Of a DNA stretch of 64,000 nt, positions 16,845 through 26,383 are shown in pieces. Source of the stretch: an uncultured Granulosicoccaceae bacterium (lineage in GTDB: Bacteria; Pseudomonadota; Gammaproteobacteria; Granulosicoccales; Granulosicoccaceae); contig CALFCF010000014.1 of the NCBI GenBank assembly GCA_937951345.1, forward strand, positions 1 to 64,000, given 5' to 3'. The position numbers were made by a program, and so were the translations under genes. Under the pieces are notes generated by a model. It had not been told where the DNA came from. It saw only the letters and a program-made list of their open reading frames with translations, and made no database searches. How positions within the stretch are numbered: position 1 is the first letter of the stretch; each line of letters opens with the position of its first letter.

Positions 16845-17354
16845 CTACTTCACTACAGTTTGCGCTGGCTTTTTGATCACTTCGCAGGCAAACGCTTTGA
16901 TGTCAACTCTGGCACGCTTTAAAAAATACCGGTCATTTGTCTGAACAAGTGCAATTACGTCACCGGATTTCTCAAGCTTTACTCGTGTGGACAATACCGG
17001 CGCAACGCCCGGACCGTAGCGAAACGTTCCGACCATGGGATGGCGATTGGATGCCAGTAGCAGGGATATTGATTTCACACCGTCTAAATCACATTCAATG
17101 CTAACCGGTACAATTGCGGGATTCTCTACAGACGACGGAACTTTCAATGTAACAGCATTTGATTCGCTTATTGACTCCCCTTCAGTCAGGCGTTTCAGCA
17201 AATCATCCGAGTTATCAGCCCCGAACATTTCAGCCGGCCATTCGGCAAGCACCCTACCAGCACGCGACAGCATAAACAGACTTCCACTTGCAGCCATCAG
17301 TAACTTCAACACATAGCGACGACGCACAAGCGAATCTGCTACAACATCATGCAT
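16845..17354 (-). CDS. SoxY-like exported carrier-domain protein lacking the C-terminal Cys motif
   Basis: A 169-aa protein taken from the ATG at 17354, which has a tggag ribosome binding site; an upstream frame to 17498 lacks one. The N-terminus carries a twin-arginine-like signal (VRRRYVLKLLMAASGSLF) cleaved near VLAEWPA. The rest is an immunoglobulin-like domain matching the N-terminal part of SoxY (PAIVPVSIECDLDGVKSISLLL). True SoxY ends in GGCGG, whose cysteine carries the sulphur substrate; this protein ends in PAQTVVK and has no such motif. No soxZ or other sox gene is nearby, so a role in thiosulphate oxidation is unlikely. Confidence 0.65.
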   Translation of the reverse strand: MHDVVADSLVRRRYVLKLLMAASGSLFMLSRAGRVLAEWPAEMFGADNSDDLLKRLTEGESISESNAVTLKVPSSVENPAIVPVSIECDLDGVKSISLLLASNRHPMVGTFRYGPGVAPVLSTRVKLEKSGDVIALVQTNDRYFLKRARVDIKAFACEVIKKPAQTVVK

Positions 17355-17856
17355 AACAACTCCAAATGAATTCAGAAAGCATCGGCAAATAGGAGGAAAA
17401 GTCAGTTTAAAAACCTGACCAGTCACTGTGCTTACACAAATTGTGCTAATTGCGAATACGCGACTTCCGTGCCGAAACCCAACAGAATCACAAGCCAAGC
17501 AGAGAAAGATACTTCATCCGTCTGATGATGTCACGTATCGAAAAAGTGTTCATTTTTTGTCCAAACTTAGAATGTTCGAACGTATTTCCGAAAAACAACG
17601 TCGTCTTTTTGGCGATGCGTTGAATGTCCGTTTTCTGTCGTAGTAACAAAAGAAATGTGCACTGTGAAGAAACGCAATCTGATAACGACGTGGGAAAACG
17701 ACATTAAAATGTGAATTGAAGATCCCGGATCAACAACTTAGGGAGCCAATGTGCAAAACATGTATCAAAGTTCATAGACACAACAAAATATTTGCTACCA
17801 ATCAGTCGATAACAAAGCTAGACTCAAAGTTCGGTTAATCGACAGGAGTAACGCGT
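17355..17856. other. Divergent intergenic region
   Basis: A 502-base region between the SoxY-like gene and the hibernation-factor gene, which are divergent. It is AT-rich toward the right and should contain both promoters. The short frame at 17428-17643 looks non-coding. I see no repeat or RNA gene here. Confidence 0.45.
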
Positions 17857-18246
17857 ATGATGGCACCGGCAGAGATTATTTTTCGAGACATGCCAAGATC
17901 AGAAGCTCTCGAACGTCGGATACTTGAAAAAATAAATAAGCTTGAACAGCTACACGATCACATCACCAGCTGTAATGTGATTGTCGAAGAAACCCATCAA
18001 CACAAACACCGGGGAAAGCTCTTTCACATCAGAATTAATCTGACTGTTCCCGAACGTGAACTCGTTGTTAGTCATGAAAAACATGACAAACAAGAGCATG
18101 AAGATCCTTACGTCGCGGTCCGCGACGCATTCAAAGCGATGCATCGCCAATTGACCGATTACTCACAACGTTTGCGAGGGTCAGTAAAAGCGCACTCGCG
18201 TCCTGACACACCAGTCGTTCCACCACCTGACCTGGTGCTGGATTAG
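17857..18246 (+). CDS. Ribosome hibernation factor (HPF/RaiA family)
   Basis: S30AE-domain protein, 129 aa, single short domain of the HPF/RaiA class that binds the 30S subunit and stabilises idle ribosomes. Visible features are the N-terminal strand, an amphipathic helix (SEALERRILEKINKLEQLHDHI), basic and histidine-rich surfaces and the second helix (YVAVRDAFKAMHRQLTDYSQRL). It lacks the long-form dimerisation domain. It is not next to rpoN or a PTS gene as in E. coli. The start ATG at 17857 is preceded by gacaggag. Confidence 0.85.
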   Translation: MMAPAEIIFRDMPRSEALERRILEKINKLEQLHDHITSCNVIVEETHQHKHRGKLFHIRINLTVPERELVVSHEKHDKQEHEDPYVAVRDAFKAMHRQLTDYSQRLRGSVKAHSRPDTPVVPPPDLVLD

Positions 18247-18266
18247 CTTCTACCTTCATCCTTGCA

Positions 18267-18303
18267 TCATCCGCGCACAGGAACATCACTTGCGCGCGGA
18301 TGA
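18267..18303. terminator. Hairpin between hibernation factor and TMADH-like genes
   Basis: Perfect 10-bp stem tcatccgcgc / gcgcggatga around a 17-nt loop, located 20 bases after the hibernation-factor stop and 35 bases from the stop of the convergent flavoprotein gene. A candidate bidirectional terminator; it lacks a U tract. Confidence 0.55.
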
Positions 18304-18338
18304 CCGAAAGACGTCAGATTAGCAAGGTGAAGATAAAA

Positions 18339-20423
18339 CTAAATTACAGCTAACTCAACCAACTCGCGTTTGAACGGCAATTGACCGTCATCGTGGGTGG
18401 CTGATTCAAGTTCACGCGCATAGCGATGCCCGGCATAAACGGCCCAGGCGATGGGTGCGGGGGCATCTGCATCGCCAATTATCGACACACTCTTGATACC
18501 GGCAGGTTCAAACTGCGCCTGCTGCGCGTTCAAACTATCCCAAAGGCTTCTGTTCGATTCTCGTGAAGCTACAATCAACAACGCATCGGCCTCAGCTTCC
18601 AGGCTGCGACCTGAGTATGTGCACGTGTGTTCAACCAATCCTGATTTAACAGACGCTACCGCACGGTTTAACTGGATATCAACACCACTATTTACCAACC
18701 GATTGTGGATTGATGTTTGCTCGAGCGTATTGAGCGTCCACTCAGCTACATACGCAGACGGTGTGATCAACACCACTTGATACCCTTTCCCGGCTAACAA
18801 TTCTGCCAACACCGAACCCATGTAGTAGTGATCATCATCATAAATAACCACGCGATGTCCATCGGGTAGTCGATCGTTCATCAGATCATCAGGTGTAAAC
18901 ACGGGAACAGAATTATCACTGACGATAGGTGTTACGTGATAGCGCGCCACACCATCCCGACGCCAACTTGATCCGGTTGCTAGAACCACATGATGAAAAC
19001 CAAATTCAAGAACCTGACTGGCATCCAGTTCACTTTCGAGAAAAGTACTGACAGACGGCAATTGATTAATTTGATATTCACGATAGTCACGCACCCGTCG
19101 CCACGCGGACAGGCCGGGTAACTGACTCTCCAGATTTATTCGACCACCAACCTCATTGGTCTTTTCAGCAAGCGTCACTTCATAGCCACGGCGTCCGAGC
19201 GACATTGCAGCTTCAAGTCCAGCAGGTCCCGCACCAACGACTAACACTGTGCTATCACTTTTTTTATTCTCGATACGTTCAGGATGCCAATCGCGACGCC
19301 ACTCTTCCATAAAGGTCGGGTTTTGTGTGCAACGTGACGGTGAGCTAGTCATATCACCTGTAATACAAATATTGCAGCCAATACATTCACGAATATCTTC
19401 GACCCGCCCTTCATCAACCTTACGCGGTAGCCAGGGATCGGCGATCGATGGCCTGGCACATCCAATAAAATCAAGCGCACCGGATTTGATTTGACTGACC
19501 ATCATATCTGGCGACGTAAAACGACCAACACCAATAACCGGTTTACTTGTTAAGTCGCGTATACCGCTGACCAACGATTGCTGGCTACCTGATTCAGCGA
19601 ATCTCGAGGTCACTGAACAATCTTCCCAGGCACCCTGCGCCAGATCCCATGCATCAGGCAGGTCCGAATGAAGATCTATCAATTCACGCAATTCCTGATT
19701 TGAAAACCCAAGCTGTCCGGAAACGCTGGTTTCTTCAAGCGACAAACGCACGGTAATCGCGCAAGTGTCACCCACCTCTTCTTTAGTGTCACTGACGAGC
19801 TCTCGAAAAAGTCTAGAGCGATTTTTCAAGCTGCCACCGTAAGCGTCGGACCGTTGGTTGGTAACAGTTGACAGAAAATGCTGTATCACACCAAACCCAT
19901 GCGCGCCGTAAAGACAAATAACATCAAATCCGGCCATTTTTGCCCGCCTGGCTGCCAGTCTATGCCACTGACGAAAATTCTCTATGTCGCGCAGTGTCAT
20001 CTCCTTCGCCTGCACAGGGTCGTTGCTGAACGTTCGGACAGGTAACGCAGTCGGTGCCATGGGCACTTCGCGGGTATAAAAGTTGGGCGCATTAACACCG
20101 GGATAAGTCAGCTCGATTCCCGCCAGTGCATCGTGCTCATGAATCGCGTCAGCCATCCGGGCGAGCATCGGTATATCGTTATCATCCCAAAGTCGCAATT
20201 CGATGAAGGGCGTGATCTCTGATGTGTGGTGCATTTCAACCTGTTCGGTAAAAACAACACCCCAACCGCCTTCAGCCTTTATGTTTCGCATGGCAGCGGC
20301 GGCACTCGGATCGCGGTAACCACCACCGTTACAATGCGGTACCTGATAGAAGCGGTTTTTCGCGACAACCGGTCCCAGTTGCAAAGGTTCAAATAGCAGG
20401 TCGTATCGAGGGTCACGACTCAT
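18339..20423 (-). CDS. Trimethylamine/dimethylamine-dehydrogenase-like flavoprotein (TMADH/DgcA family)
   Basis: A 694-aa flavoprotein: FMN-binding old-yellow-enzyme barrel (about 1-345), a 4Fe-4S motif and a C-terminal nucleotide-binding part with VLVVGAGPAGLEAAMSLG (about 395-412). C31 in QVPHCNGGG corresponds to the cysteine that covalently holds FMN in trimethylamine dehydrogenase. The cluster cysteines read CIGCNIC followed after 11 residues by C. Family members oxidatively demethylate tri- or dimethylamine, histamine or dimethylglycine. The start overlaps the RidA stop by one base. With a DMGDH-like gene at 48.5 kb, an N-methylated amine substrate is plausible. Confidence 0.85.
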   Translation of the reverse strand: MSRDPRYDLLFEPLQLGPVVAKNRFYQVPHCNGGGYRDPSAAAAMRNIKAEGGWGVVFTEQVEMHHTSEITPFIELRLWDDNDIPMLARMADAIHEHDALAGIELTYPGVNAPNFYTREVPMAPTALPVRTFSNDPVQAKEMTLRDIENFRQWHRLAARRAKMAGFDVICLYGAHGFGVIQHFLSTVTNQRSDAYGGSLKNRSRLFRELVSDTKEEVGDTCAITVRLSLEETSVSGQLGFSNQELRELIDLHSDLPDAWDLAQGAWEDCSVTSRFAESGSQQSLVSGIRDLTSKPVIGVGRFTSPDMMVSQIKSGALDFIGCARPSIADPWLPRKVDEGRVEDIRECIGCNICITGDMTSSPSRCTQNPTFMEEWRRDWHPERIENKKSDSTVLVVGAGPAGLEAAMSLGRRGYEVTLAEKTNEVGGRINLESQLPGLSAWRRVRDYREYQINQLPSVSTFLESELDASQVLEFGFHHVVLATGSSWRRDGVARYHVTPIVSDNSVPVFTPDDLMNDRLPDGHRVVIYDDDHYYMGSVLAELLAGKGYQVVLITPSAYVAEWTLNTLEQTSIHNRLVNSGVDIQLNRAVASVKSGLVEHTCTYSGRSLEAEADALLIVASRESNRSLWDSLNAQQAQFEPAGIKSVSIIGDADAPAPIAWAVYAGHRYARELESATHDDGQLPFKRELVELAVI

Positions 20424-20851
20424 CAGTTATCTTCCTCTTCAGGTATGACTGCAATGACGTCGATCTCCATCAACCATTCAGCCTGACCCAACCCTGCTAC
20501 GACCAGTCCGGTCGATATCGGATACACACCCTTCAACCAACGACCGACAACCTGATATACCGGCTCCCGGAATCGAGGATCAGTGATGTAAGTAGTCGTT
20601 TTAACAATATGCGAGAGATCGCTACCCGCCTCTTCCAGTATTTGTTTTACATTTTTCATGGCTTGCTCAGCCTGCGCAGCTGGATCACCCAACCCGATCA
20701 GATTTCCATCAAAGTCAGTTCCGATCTGTCCGCGAACATAGACCGTGTTGCCCGCTACAACGGCCTGACATAAATCATTATCCAGTGTTTGATTGGGGTA
20801 TGTTTCACGGGTATTGAAACATCGAATTCGTTTATGCGTCGGCGCAGGCAT
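20423..20851 (-). CDS. RidA/YjgF-family protein without the catalytic arginine
   Basis: A 142-aa member of the RidA family, whose archetype hydrolyses reactive enamine/imine intermediates as a trimer. The deaminase-active arginine normally follows YPxR; here the position reads YPISTGLVV, so arginine is replaced by isoleucine and 2-aminoacrylate deaminase activity is not expected. It is first in a two-gene leftward unit with the TMADH-like gene (stop and start share one base). That suggests it handles imines or aldehyde adducts released by amine oxidation, or only binds ligands. Confidence 0.85.
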   Translation of the reverse strand: MPAPTHKRIRCFNTRETYPNQTLDNDLCQAVVAGNTVYVRGQIGTDFDGNLIGLGDPAAQAEQAMKNVKQILEEAGSDLSHIVKTTTYITDPRFREPVYQVVGRWLKGVYPISTGLVVAGLGQAEWLMEIDVIAVIPEEEDN

Positions 20852-20999
20852 GACCTTATCTCTTTGCAGTAGAATGTGGTAGTTGGAAACAACAAAGCAA
20901 TGGTAAATACAAACCAGTGTCTCCCTTAATAGACCAAGTATAACCTGCTGGAAAAACTACGGTAGTATCACTTTTTATGTACTTATCCCAATCGGTTTG

Positions 21000-22715
21000 A
21001 TGCACAACCAACTTCACTTTCTGGATGACAGTCTGTGCACGAGTATCGAGTTATTGCCGGAAACCGATCACGAGCATCGGAAGCTGTTTGCCAGTGGTCT
21101 TCTTTGGTGCTATGGATTTCATCATGAGCAAGCCCACCGACACTTCACTCAACTGGTTCAAGCAGCACCGCAGTGTGCACTGGGTTACTGGGGTTTAGCC
21201 TATAGCTGCGCACCCTTCTACAATCGACCGTGGAGCTGGTTTACTAACGCGCAGCAGACACGTAACGCCGAACATGGATTCAACACAATAAAACAGGGTT
21301 TGGCTTTATTCAGGGATGATCAAGATTCAAAAACTGAAGATAGAAATCATCGTTCACTGGTGTTTCAACTGCTCTCCAATCTGGCCTTACTTTTCAGGCA
21401 GCCTAAGCCGGTGGACAGTGCAACATTTCAGTCGTGGCAAGTCGAATACGCCGATGCCATGTTAACGCTGACTGATGCGTATGGTAAGCAGCCCGACATT
21501 GCGACACTGATAGTTGAATCACTTCTTAATTGTACGCCCTGGCAACTCTGGAATATCAGAAACGGTGATCCCACCGAGTACTCACGCGTGAATGATGCGA
21601 TCATGCTACTTGAATCAGCCTTGAATCACTCGGAGTCTAATCGCTCGCATGTAGGGTTATTGCACATGCACATCCATGCACTTGAAATGTCACCCGAACC
21701 GCAACGTGCAAGCAGATCAGCCAGTCAATTACGTCAGCTATGCACATCCATGGAAGCCATACCTCCACACTTGCCGCACATGGCTACACATATTGATATG
21801 CTGACAGGCCAATACCGCGATGCTATCGAAACCAACATTCGAGCTGTCTGTCTTGATCAAACCATTCCATTTGACGCCAATGAATTCTATTTGATTTCGC
21901 GATTACACAATATGCATCTTCAGCTCACGGCCGCCATGATGGCAGGACGGCGATCGGAAGCGACACAAGCACGGCGCAACATAGAAAATCTTGTTAACGA
22001 GTCAAATTCCCGGATGCATGACGAATGGCTGCGTCTGTCGATTGAGGGATTCTATGCAAATCGACTGCATACACATATTCGATTCGGCGAATGGGATCTC
22101 TTGACAACGGAAAGCCTGAACAAGAGAAAAACCGAGTTTTCCACTATGCCGTTTGCGCAGGCCATGACAGTTTATGCACGCTCAGTCGCACATGCCAACG
22201 TAGATAACCTGAACGCTGCAGAGCAAGGTCTGGTACAACTTGAAAAGCAATATAACGATGTACCGGACTGGTATGTCATAAACAACAATCCGGCGCGGCG
22301 TATTCTGGCTGTTGCGTTAGCCATGCTTGAAGGCGAATGGCGCTATCACGCGGGTGATGTAAACGGAGGCCTCGATAAGCTCAGAAACGCTGTAGTGGTA
22401 TGCGACGAGCTGGACTACTGCGAGCCGTGGCCCTGGATGCACCCACCAAGACACGCACTGGGTGCGTTGTTACTCGAACAAAAAAAGCTGGACGAAGCAA
22501 CCGTTGTTTACGAAACAGATCTGGGCTTGAACGACAAGCTACCACGCTGCCTTCAACATCCACTGAATTTGTGGTCACTGACCGGACTGGCCGAGTGCTA
22601 CAACACCCTTGGGAATAAAAACGGATCAGAAAACATAGCTAACGCACTCAGTCTTGCATCCGGCTATGCAGATATCAAAATTCAGTCTTCGTGTTACTGT
22701 CGCAAATCCTTGTAA
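21000..22715 (+). CDS. TPR-repeat protein
   Basis: A 571-aa predicted soluble alpha-helical protein with repeated helix pairs of tetratricopeptide type (for example FHHEQAHRHFTQLVQAAPQCALGYWGLAYS near 40-70). No catalytic motif, signal peptide or membrane segment is visible. It starts at the ATG at 21000; a TTG precedes it directly. Homologous regions occur in proteins annotated only as TPR domain proteins, so function is unknown. It is divergent from the RidA/TMADH-like unit. Confidence 0.8.
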   Translation: MHNQLHFLDDSLCTSIELLPETDHEHRKLFASGLLWCYGFHHEQAHRHFTQLVQAAPQCALGYWGLAYSCAPFYNRPWSWFTNAQQTRNAEHGFNTIKQGLALFRDDQDSKTEDRNHRSLVFQLLSNLALLFRQPKPVDSATFQSWQVEYADAMLTLTDAYGKQPDIATLIVESLLNCTPWQLWNIRNGDPTEYSRVNDAIMLLESALNHSESNRSHVGLLHMHIHALEMSPEPQRASRSASQLRQLCTSMEAIPPHLPHMATHIDMLTGQYRDAIETNIRAVCLDQTIPFDANEFYLISRLHNMHLQLTAAMMAGRRSEATQARRNIENLVNESNSRMHDEWLRLSIEGFYANRLHTHIRFGEWDLLTTESLNKRKTEFSTMPFAQAMTVYARSVAHANVDNLNAAEQGLVQLEKQYNDVPDWYVINNNPARRILAVALAMLEGEWRYHAGDVNGGLDKLRNAVVVCDELDYCEPWPWMHPPRHALGALLLEQKKLDEATVVYETDLGLNDKLPRCLQHPLNLWSLTGLAECYNTLGNKNGSENIANALSLASGYADIKIQSSCYCRKSL

Positions 22716-22757
22716 CAATTTTTAAAGGGGCTGCGCTTACAGAGCAACTTACTATTA

Positions 22758-24374
22758 TCAGTAACCGGCCGCATGACCATCCTTACGCGGATCTGACCCA
22801 CCCACCAGCACGCTTTTATCGGAACCTTCCGGCTGACGAATATGTATCGCTTGCGAACCACCAACCGGGCTTGCCGAGCGTTCTATTCGATGGCCCAGAG
22901 AGCGAAGTGCACTGACTGTTTCATCGCTGACACCGGATTCGATTTCGACTTCTTGTGTAAAAGGTGAAACCATAAATCGCGGCATATCCTGCGCCTGCTG
23001 TACATCACGATCGTAGTCCAGCCAACGGGTTAGAAACTGCATATGCCCCATCGCCTGATACTCGCCACCCATCACACCAAACGGCATAACTGTCCGGCCG
23101 TTTTGTTTGATCATACCGGGAATGATGGTATGCAGAGGACGTTTACCGGGTGCTATACAATTAGGAGACGCTGGATCTGTAACAAAACCTTCACCCCGGT
23201 TTGTCAAAACGACACCACTATCCTCGGCGACGATGCCACCACCATACGACATAAAAAGTGTATTGATAAAGCTGCAGGCATTACGCTCGCTATCCACTAC
23301 TGTGATGTAGACCGTATCGTGATGCGGTTTACCTGCAGTCAACGATACATCAGCGACTTCGTTAGCTTTAGTCCGGTCGATTTGCGCACTCAGTTTCTTC
23401 GCGAAATCCATCGACAGGATTTCATCAACGGGCACATCCACCTGCGCAGGATCTGCCAGATAACGTGTTCGGGCCTGGTAGGCAAGACGACAAGCCTCGA
23501 TCTCAAGGTGAATACGTTCTGCTGATAGCGGATCAGGATCAACGTCAAACTGGCTCATAATGTTGAGCAGCAATAACGCGATCATGCCCTGACCGTTGGG
23601 TGGACATTCATAAATTGTGTGTCCACGAAAGTCAGCGGATATCGGCGTAACGTAGTCACCTTTTGCCTGGGCAAAATCTTCCAGCGTATGTACACCACCC
23701 TTTGCACGTAAAGTCTTAACAATGTCAGCGCCTATCTCACCCGAGTAGAACGCGTCACGCCCGTCAGCTGCGATTTGTTGCAAGGATTTGCCTAAGGCTT
23801 TTTGAACCAGTAGATCACCCGCCTGCATCGGTCGACCGTTCGGTTCAAAAATACGTGCAAGTGCCGGGCTTTGCTGAAACAACTCCTGTTGTGCCAGCGT
23901 ATCCAGTATCACCCGGGGGGCAACAGGAAACCCGTCCATTGCATAACCAATGGCCGGTTGCATTAAATCAGCGAATGGGAGACGCCCGTGATCGGCATGC
24001 AACTGACACCACGCATCAACTGCGCCGGGTACGATAACCGAATGCGGTGACGTACGCTCAAGTTGCAGACCGTGTTGTTGTAAGTAGTCAACCGTCAAAC
24101 CGTTCGGTGCTCTACCCGAACCGTTAAAACCTACAATGTCGTTTGATCCGGCTGGTGAATACAAACAAAAGCAGTCCCCACCGATACCGGTGGACTGCGG
24201 TTCAACAACACACTGTACTGCACAGGCAGCTATCGCTGCATCCATCGCGTTGCCACCCTGTCTCATTATGTCGAGCGCAACTGCAGTCGACAGTGGTTGA
24301 GACGTACTAGCCATAGCAGTCGGTGCATGTACAGCAGATCGTCCCGGTTGCTCGAAGTCACGTAATGCAGGCAT
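22758..24374 (-). CDS. Gamma-glutamyltransferase-family hydrolase
   Basis: N-terminal-nucleophile amidohydrolase precursor of 538 aa. It has the early family motif ATSQPLSTAVALDIMRQGGNAMDAAIA broken up over residues 23-49 and the processing-site region DTVYITVVD, where the threonine would be the nucleophile. SYGGGIVAEDSGVVLTNRG and the glycine-rich MPFGVMGGEYQAMGHMQ follow. No export signal is evident, so it may be cytoplasmic, unlike classical glutathione GGT. It is in the same direction as the histidinol-dehydrogenase-like gene upstream, across 183 bases. It could act on gamma-glutamyl amines. Confidence 0.88.
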   Translation of the reverse strand: MPALRDFEQPGRSAVHAPTAMASTSQPLSTAVALDIMRQGGNAMDAAIAACAVQCVVEPQSTGIGGDCFCLYSPAGSNDIVGFNGSGRAPNGLTVDYLQQHGLQLERTSPHSVIVPGAVDAWCQLHADHGRLPFADLMQPAIGYAMDGFPVAPRVILDTLAQQELFQQSPALARIFEPNGRPMQAGDLLVQKALGKSLQQIAADGRDAFYSGEIGADIVKTLRAKGGVHTLEDFAQAKGDYVTPISADFRGHTIYECPPNGQGMIALLLLNIMSQFDVDPDPLSAERIHLEIEACRLAYQARTRYLADPAQVDVPVDEILSMDFAKKLSAQIDRTKANEVADVSLTAGKPHHDTVYITVVDSERNACSFINTLFMSYGGGIVAEDSGVVLTNRGEGFVTDPASPNCIAPGKRPLHTIIPGMIKQNGRTVMPFGVMGGEYQAMGHMQFLTRWLDYDRDVQQAQDMPRFMVSPFTQEVEIESGVSDETVSALRSLGHRIERSASPVGGSQAIHIRQPEGSDKSVLVGGSDPRKDGHAAGY

Positions 24375-24557
24375 TCAATTCACCTTGATTTGTCAGTTGT
24401 TTTTAAGATTGATGTACGTCTGACTTTTTGAGCCAAACTTTCAACACAATTATGGCAGCCAAGGCAGCGAAGACAACCAATCAGAAGTTCTTAAGTACTA
24501 CAGAAAATACCGCGATGTACGCTTTGTCTTAGACAGAAACAGATAACCTAAACTGGA

Positions 24558-25892
24558 CTACTGACCATCGTCGGCAAACGCTTGTTCACGTAATTCAGAT
24601 ACCGCATTAGCATGCGCATCGAAGCCTTCATAGGTCGCGAAAATATGCGTTTTAGGCGCCATTTCATTATAACCTGTCTTTGTCATATGCCCGACAGAAC
24701 AGCTTTTCATAAAATCATGCACGCCAAGCGGTGAGTGTGTATGAGCTGCACCTGAGGTGGGCAACACACAATTAGGTCCCATCATATAGTTGGCTATTGA
24801 GCCTGCTGTATGCTCACCCAATAAAATTTCCGCCGCGTTTCGAATGTGGGACAAGTGTTCATAGGGATGTTTTGACAACACCTGCAAATGTTCCGGCGCA
24901 TAATCGTTAATAAAACGGTAAGCCTCCTCTGCGTTTGGCGTTAAAACAATACCACCACGCTGACCACCGAGTACTGCTTGCGAGTGAGCCGCCTGACCCT
25001 CACTCATCTGTTGCCAGTACCCCGGAATTTTTTCTCGTGCAGCTAATGCCACGTCCTTTGACCATGTAACCAGAAATGCGGAGCTGTCCGGACCGTGTTC
25101 TGACTCGATAATAATATCCAGCGCAGCGATCGACGAATTCGCGGTTTCGTCGGCCATGACTATCACTTCGCTCGGACCCGCTGGTAATCCCGTGTCGATA
25201 ACATGCTGCAGTCGTTGGCGTCCTGCGACAAACCATGGGCTACCGGGACCAACAATTTTCCTGCACGCTGGTATCGTGTCTGTACCAAAGGCAACGGCTG
25301 CCACTGCTTGAGCACCACCTGCTTTATAAACCTGCTCCACGCCTGCCAGACGTGCAGCAACCAGCGTTGCAGGGTCCACCTGCCCGTCCGGGCCAGCCGG
25401 CGTCACTACAATAACCTGTTCTACACCGGCGACTACTGCCGGTATAACTGTCATCAATGTGACAGACGGAAACGATCCTTTGCCGCGTGGAGAATAGCAG
25501 GCAACTGAATCAATCGATGTATAGCGTTCTCCAACAAGGACACCTGGGCGAATTTCCTGCATCCAGAAGTTTTGTGGCATCTGCGCCTCATGATAACGGC
25601 GGATGTTGTCCGCCGCATATTCGAGCACCGAGATCATTTGTGCATCCAGGGAATCAAAAGCCTGGTCAAAATCATTCGCAGTGGCTGCGATGGCATCATG
25701 CGTTAAAGGCACTTGATCAAACTCACGGGCAAATTTTGCCAGTGCATGATCACCTTCTGCTTTAACCGCAGCAATTATAGGATCAACTTTATCCAGGTAG
25801 GACGCTAAATCATCCTCTGCCCGCAGTAACAAGTTAGCCCGCTGTTCTTCTGTCAGAACAGTTAAGTCATGCAGGGATACCGCTTCATTCAT
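24558..25892 (-). CDS. Histidinol-dehydrogenase-family NAD-dependent dehydrogenase
   Basis: A 444-aa protein with clear HisD-family character: AGGAQAVAAVAFGT, VGPGSPWFVAGRQ, LPAGPSEVIVMADE and the metal/catalytic region ESEHGPDSSAFLVT, then NDYAPEHLQV. Real histidinol dehydrogenase oxidises histidinol to histidine, but no other his gene is nearby. The ESEHGPDS segment and catabolic surroundings fit better with paralogues that oxidise other alcohols (the sulphopropanediol dehydrogenase HpsN is one known case). I therefore call only the family. Confidence 0.82.
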   Translation of the reverse strand: MNEAVSLHDLTVLTEEQRANLLLRAEDDLASYLDKVDPIIAAVKAEGDHALAKFAREFDQVPLTHDAIAATANDFDQAFDSLDAQMISVLEYAADNIRRYHEAQMPQNFWMQEIRPGVLVGERYTSIDSVACYSPRGKGSFPSVTLMTVIPAVVAGVEQVIVVTPAGPDGQVDPATLVAARLAGVEQVYKAGGAQAVAAVAFGTDTIPACRKIVGPGSPWFVAGRQRLQHVIDTGLPAGPSEVIVMADETANSSIAALDIIIESEHGPDSSAFLVTWSKDVALAAREKIPGYWQQMSEGQAAHSQAVLGGQRGGIVLTPNAEEAYRFINDYAPEHLQVLSKHPYEHLSHIRNAAEILLGEHTAGSIANYMMGPNCVLPTSGAAHTHSPLGVHDFMKSCSVGHMTKTGYNEMAPKTHIFATYEGFDAHANAVSELREQAFADDGQ

Positions 25893-26383
25893 TGGTCAGG
25901 TCAATGGGTGCTTGTCACTGAAAAATGGATCAATGACTAATCCGTCAAAGCGATCGATTAAACCACTGTCTCTACATCTCGGCAAACGGCCTTTCACCAA
26001 AATGATATATCGGGCATAACCTTTTCGTCACAACGGCGCCCTACACGTGGAAATTCCAGAAGTTTTCGCAGAATCAGCTCAACTTTACCTTAATTTCAAG
26101 CAGCGAACGTGACTTCGCTTCTATTCCCGATGGGCACACAGCGCAGGTGCTGTGCGCCTGTGGAGACTCACTTTCGGCCAATCCGTAAAGTCCAGAGATC
26201 GACTGGGGTAGGTACAGCGATGCGCGATTGCGCAAGGACGCGTCTTTCTCTTAGTAGATAACGCCACCAACGGCATCATTCCGGCCACACCACGACGAGC
26301 CGAATCTGACACAAGCGGTCACCATCCTCAAATTACCTGCATCGGGTTAGAATGGCTCCTTTGCAATCACGCTGGTTAACCCG
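25893..26383. other. Intergenic region without recognisable features
   Basis: A 491-base stretch between the divergent HisD-like and GATase genes. Short open frames here look random. I found no repeat, tRNA or strong hairpin; it presumably carries two promoters. Confidence 0.45.

Noticed and set aside
16845-17498. Longer form of the SoxY-like protein starting at 17498.
   Set aside because: The upstream 48 residues are not protein-like, and the ATG at 17354 has a good ribosome binding site followed directly by the Tat-like signal.
23043-23525. A 160-codon plus-strand frame.
   Set aside because: Lies wholly opposite the gamma-glutamyltransferase gene; the composition is that of a shadow frame.
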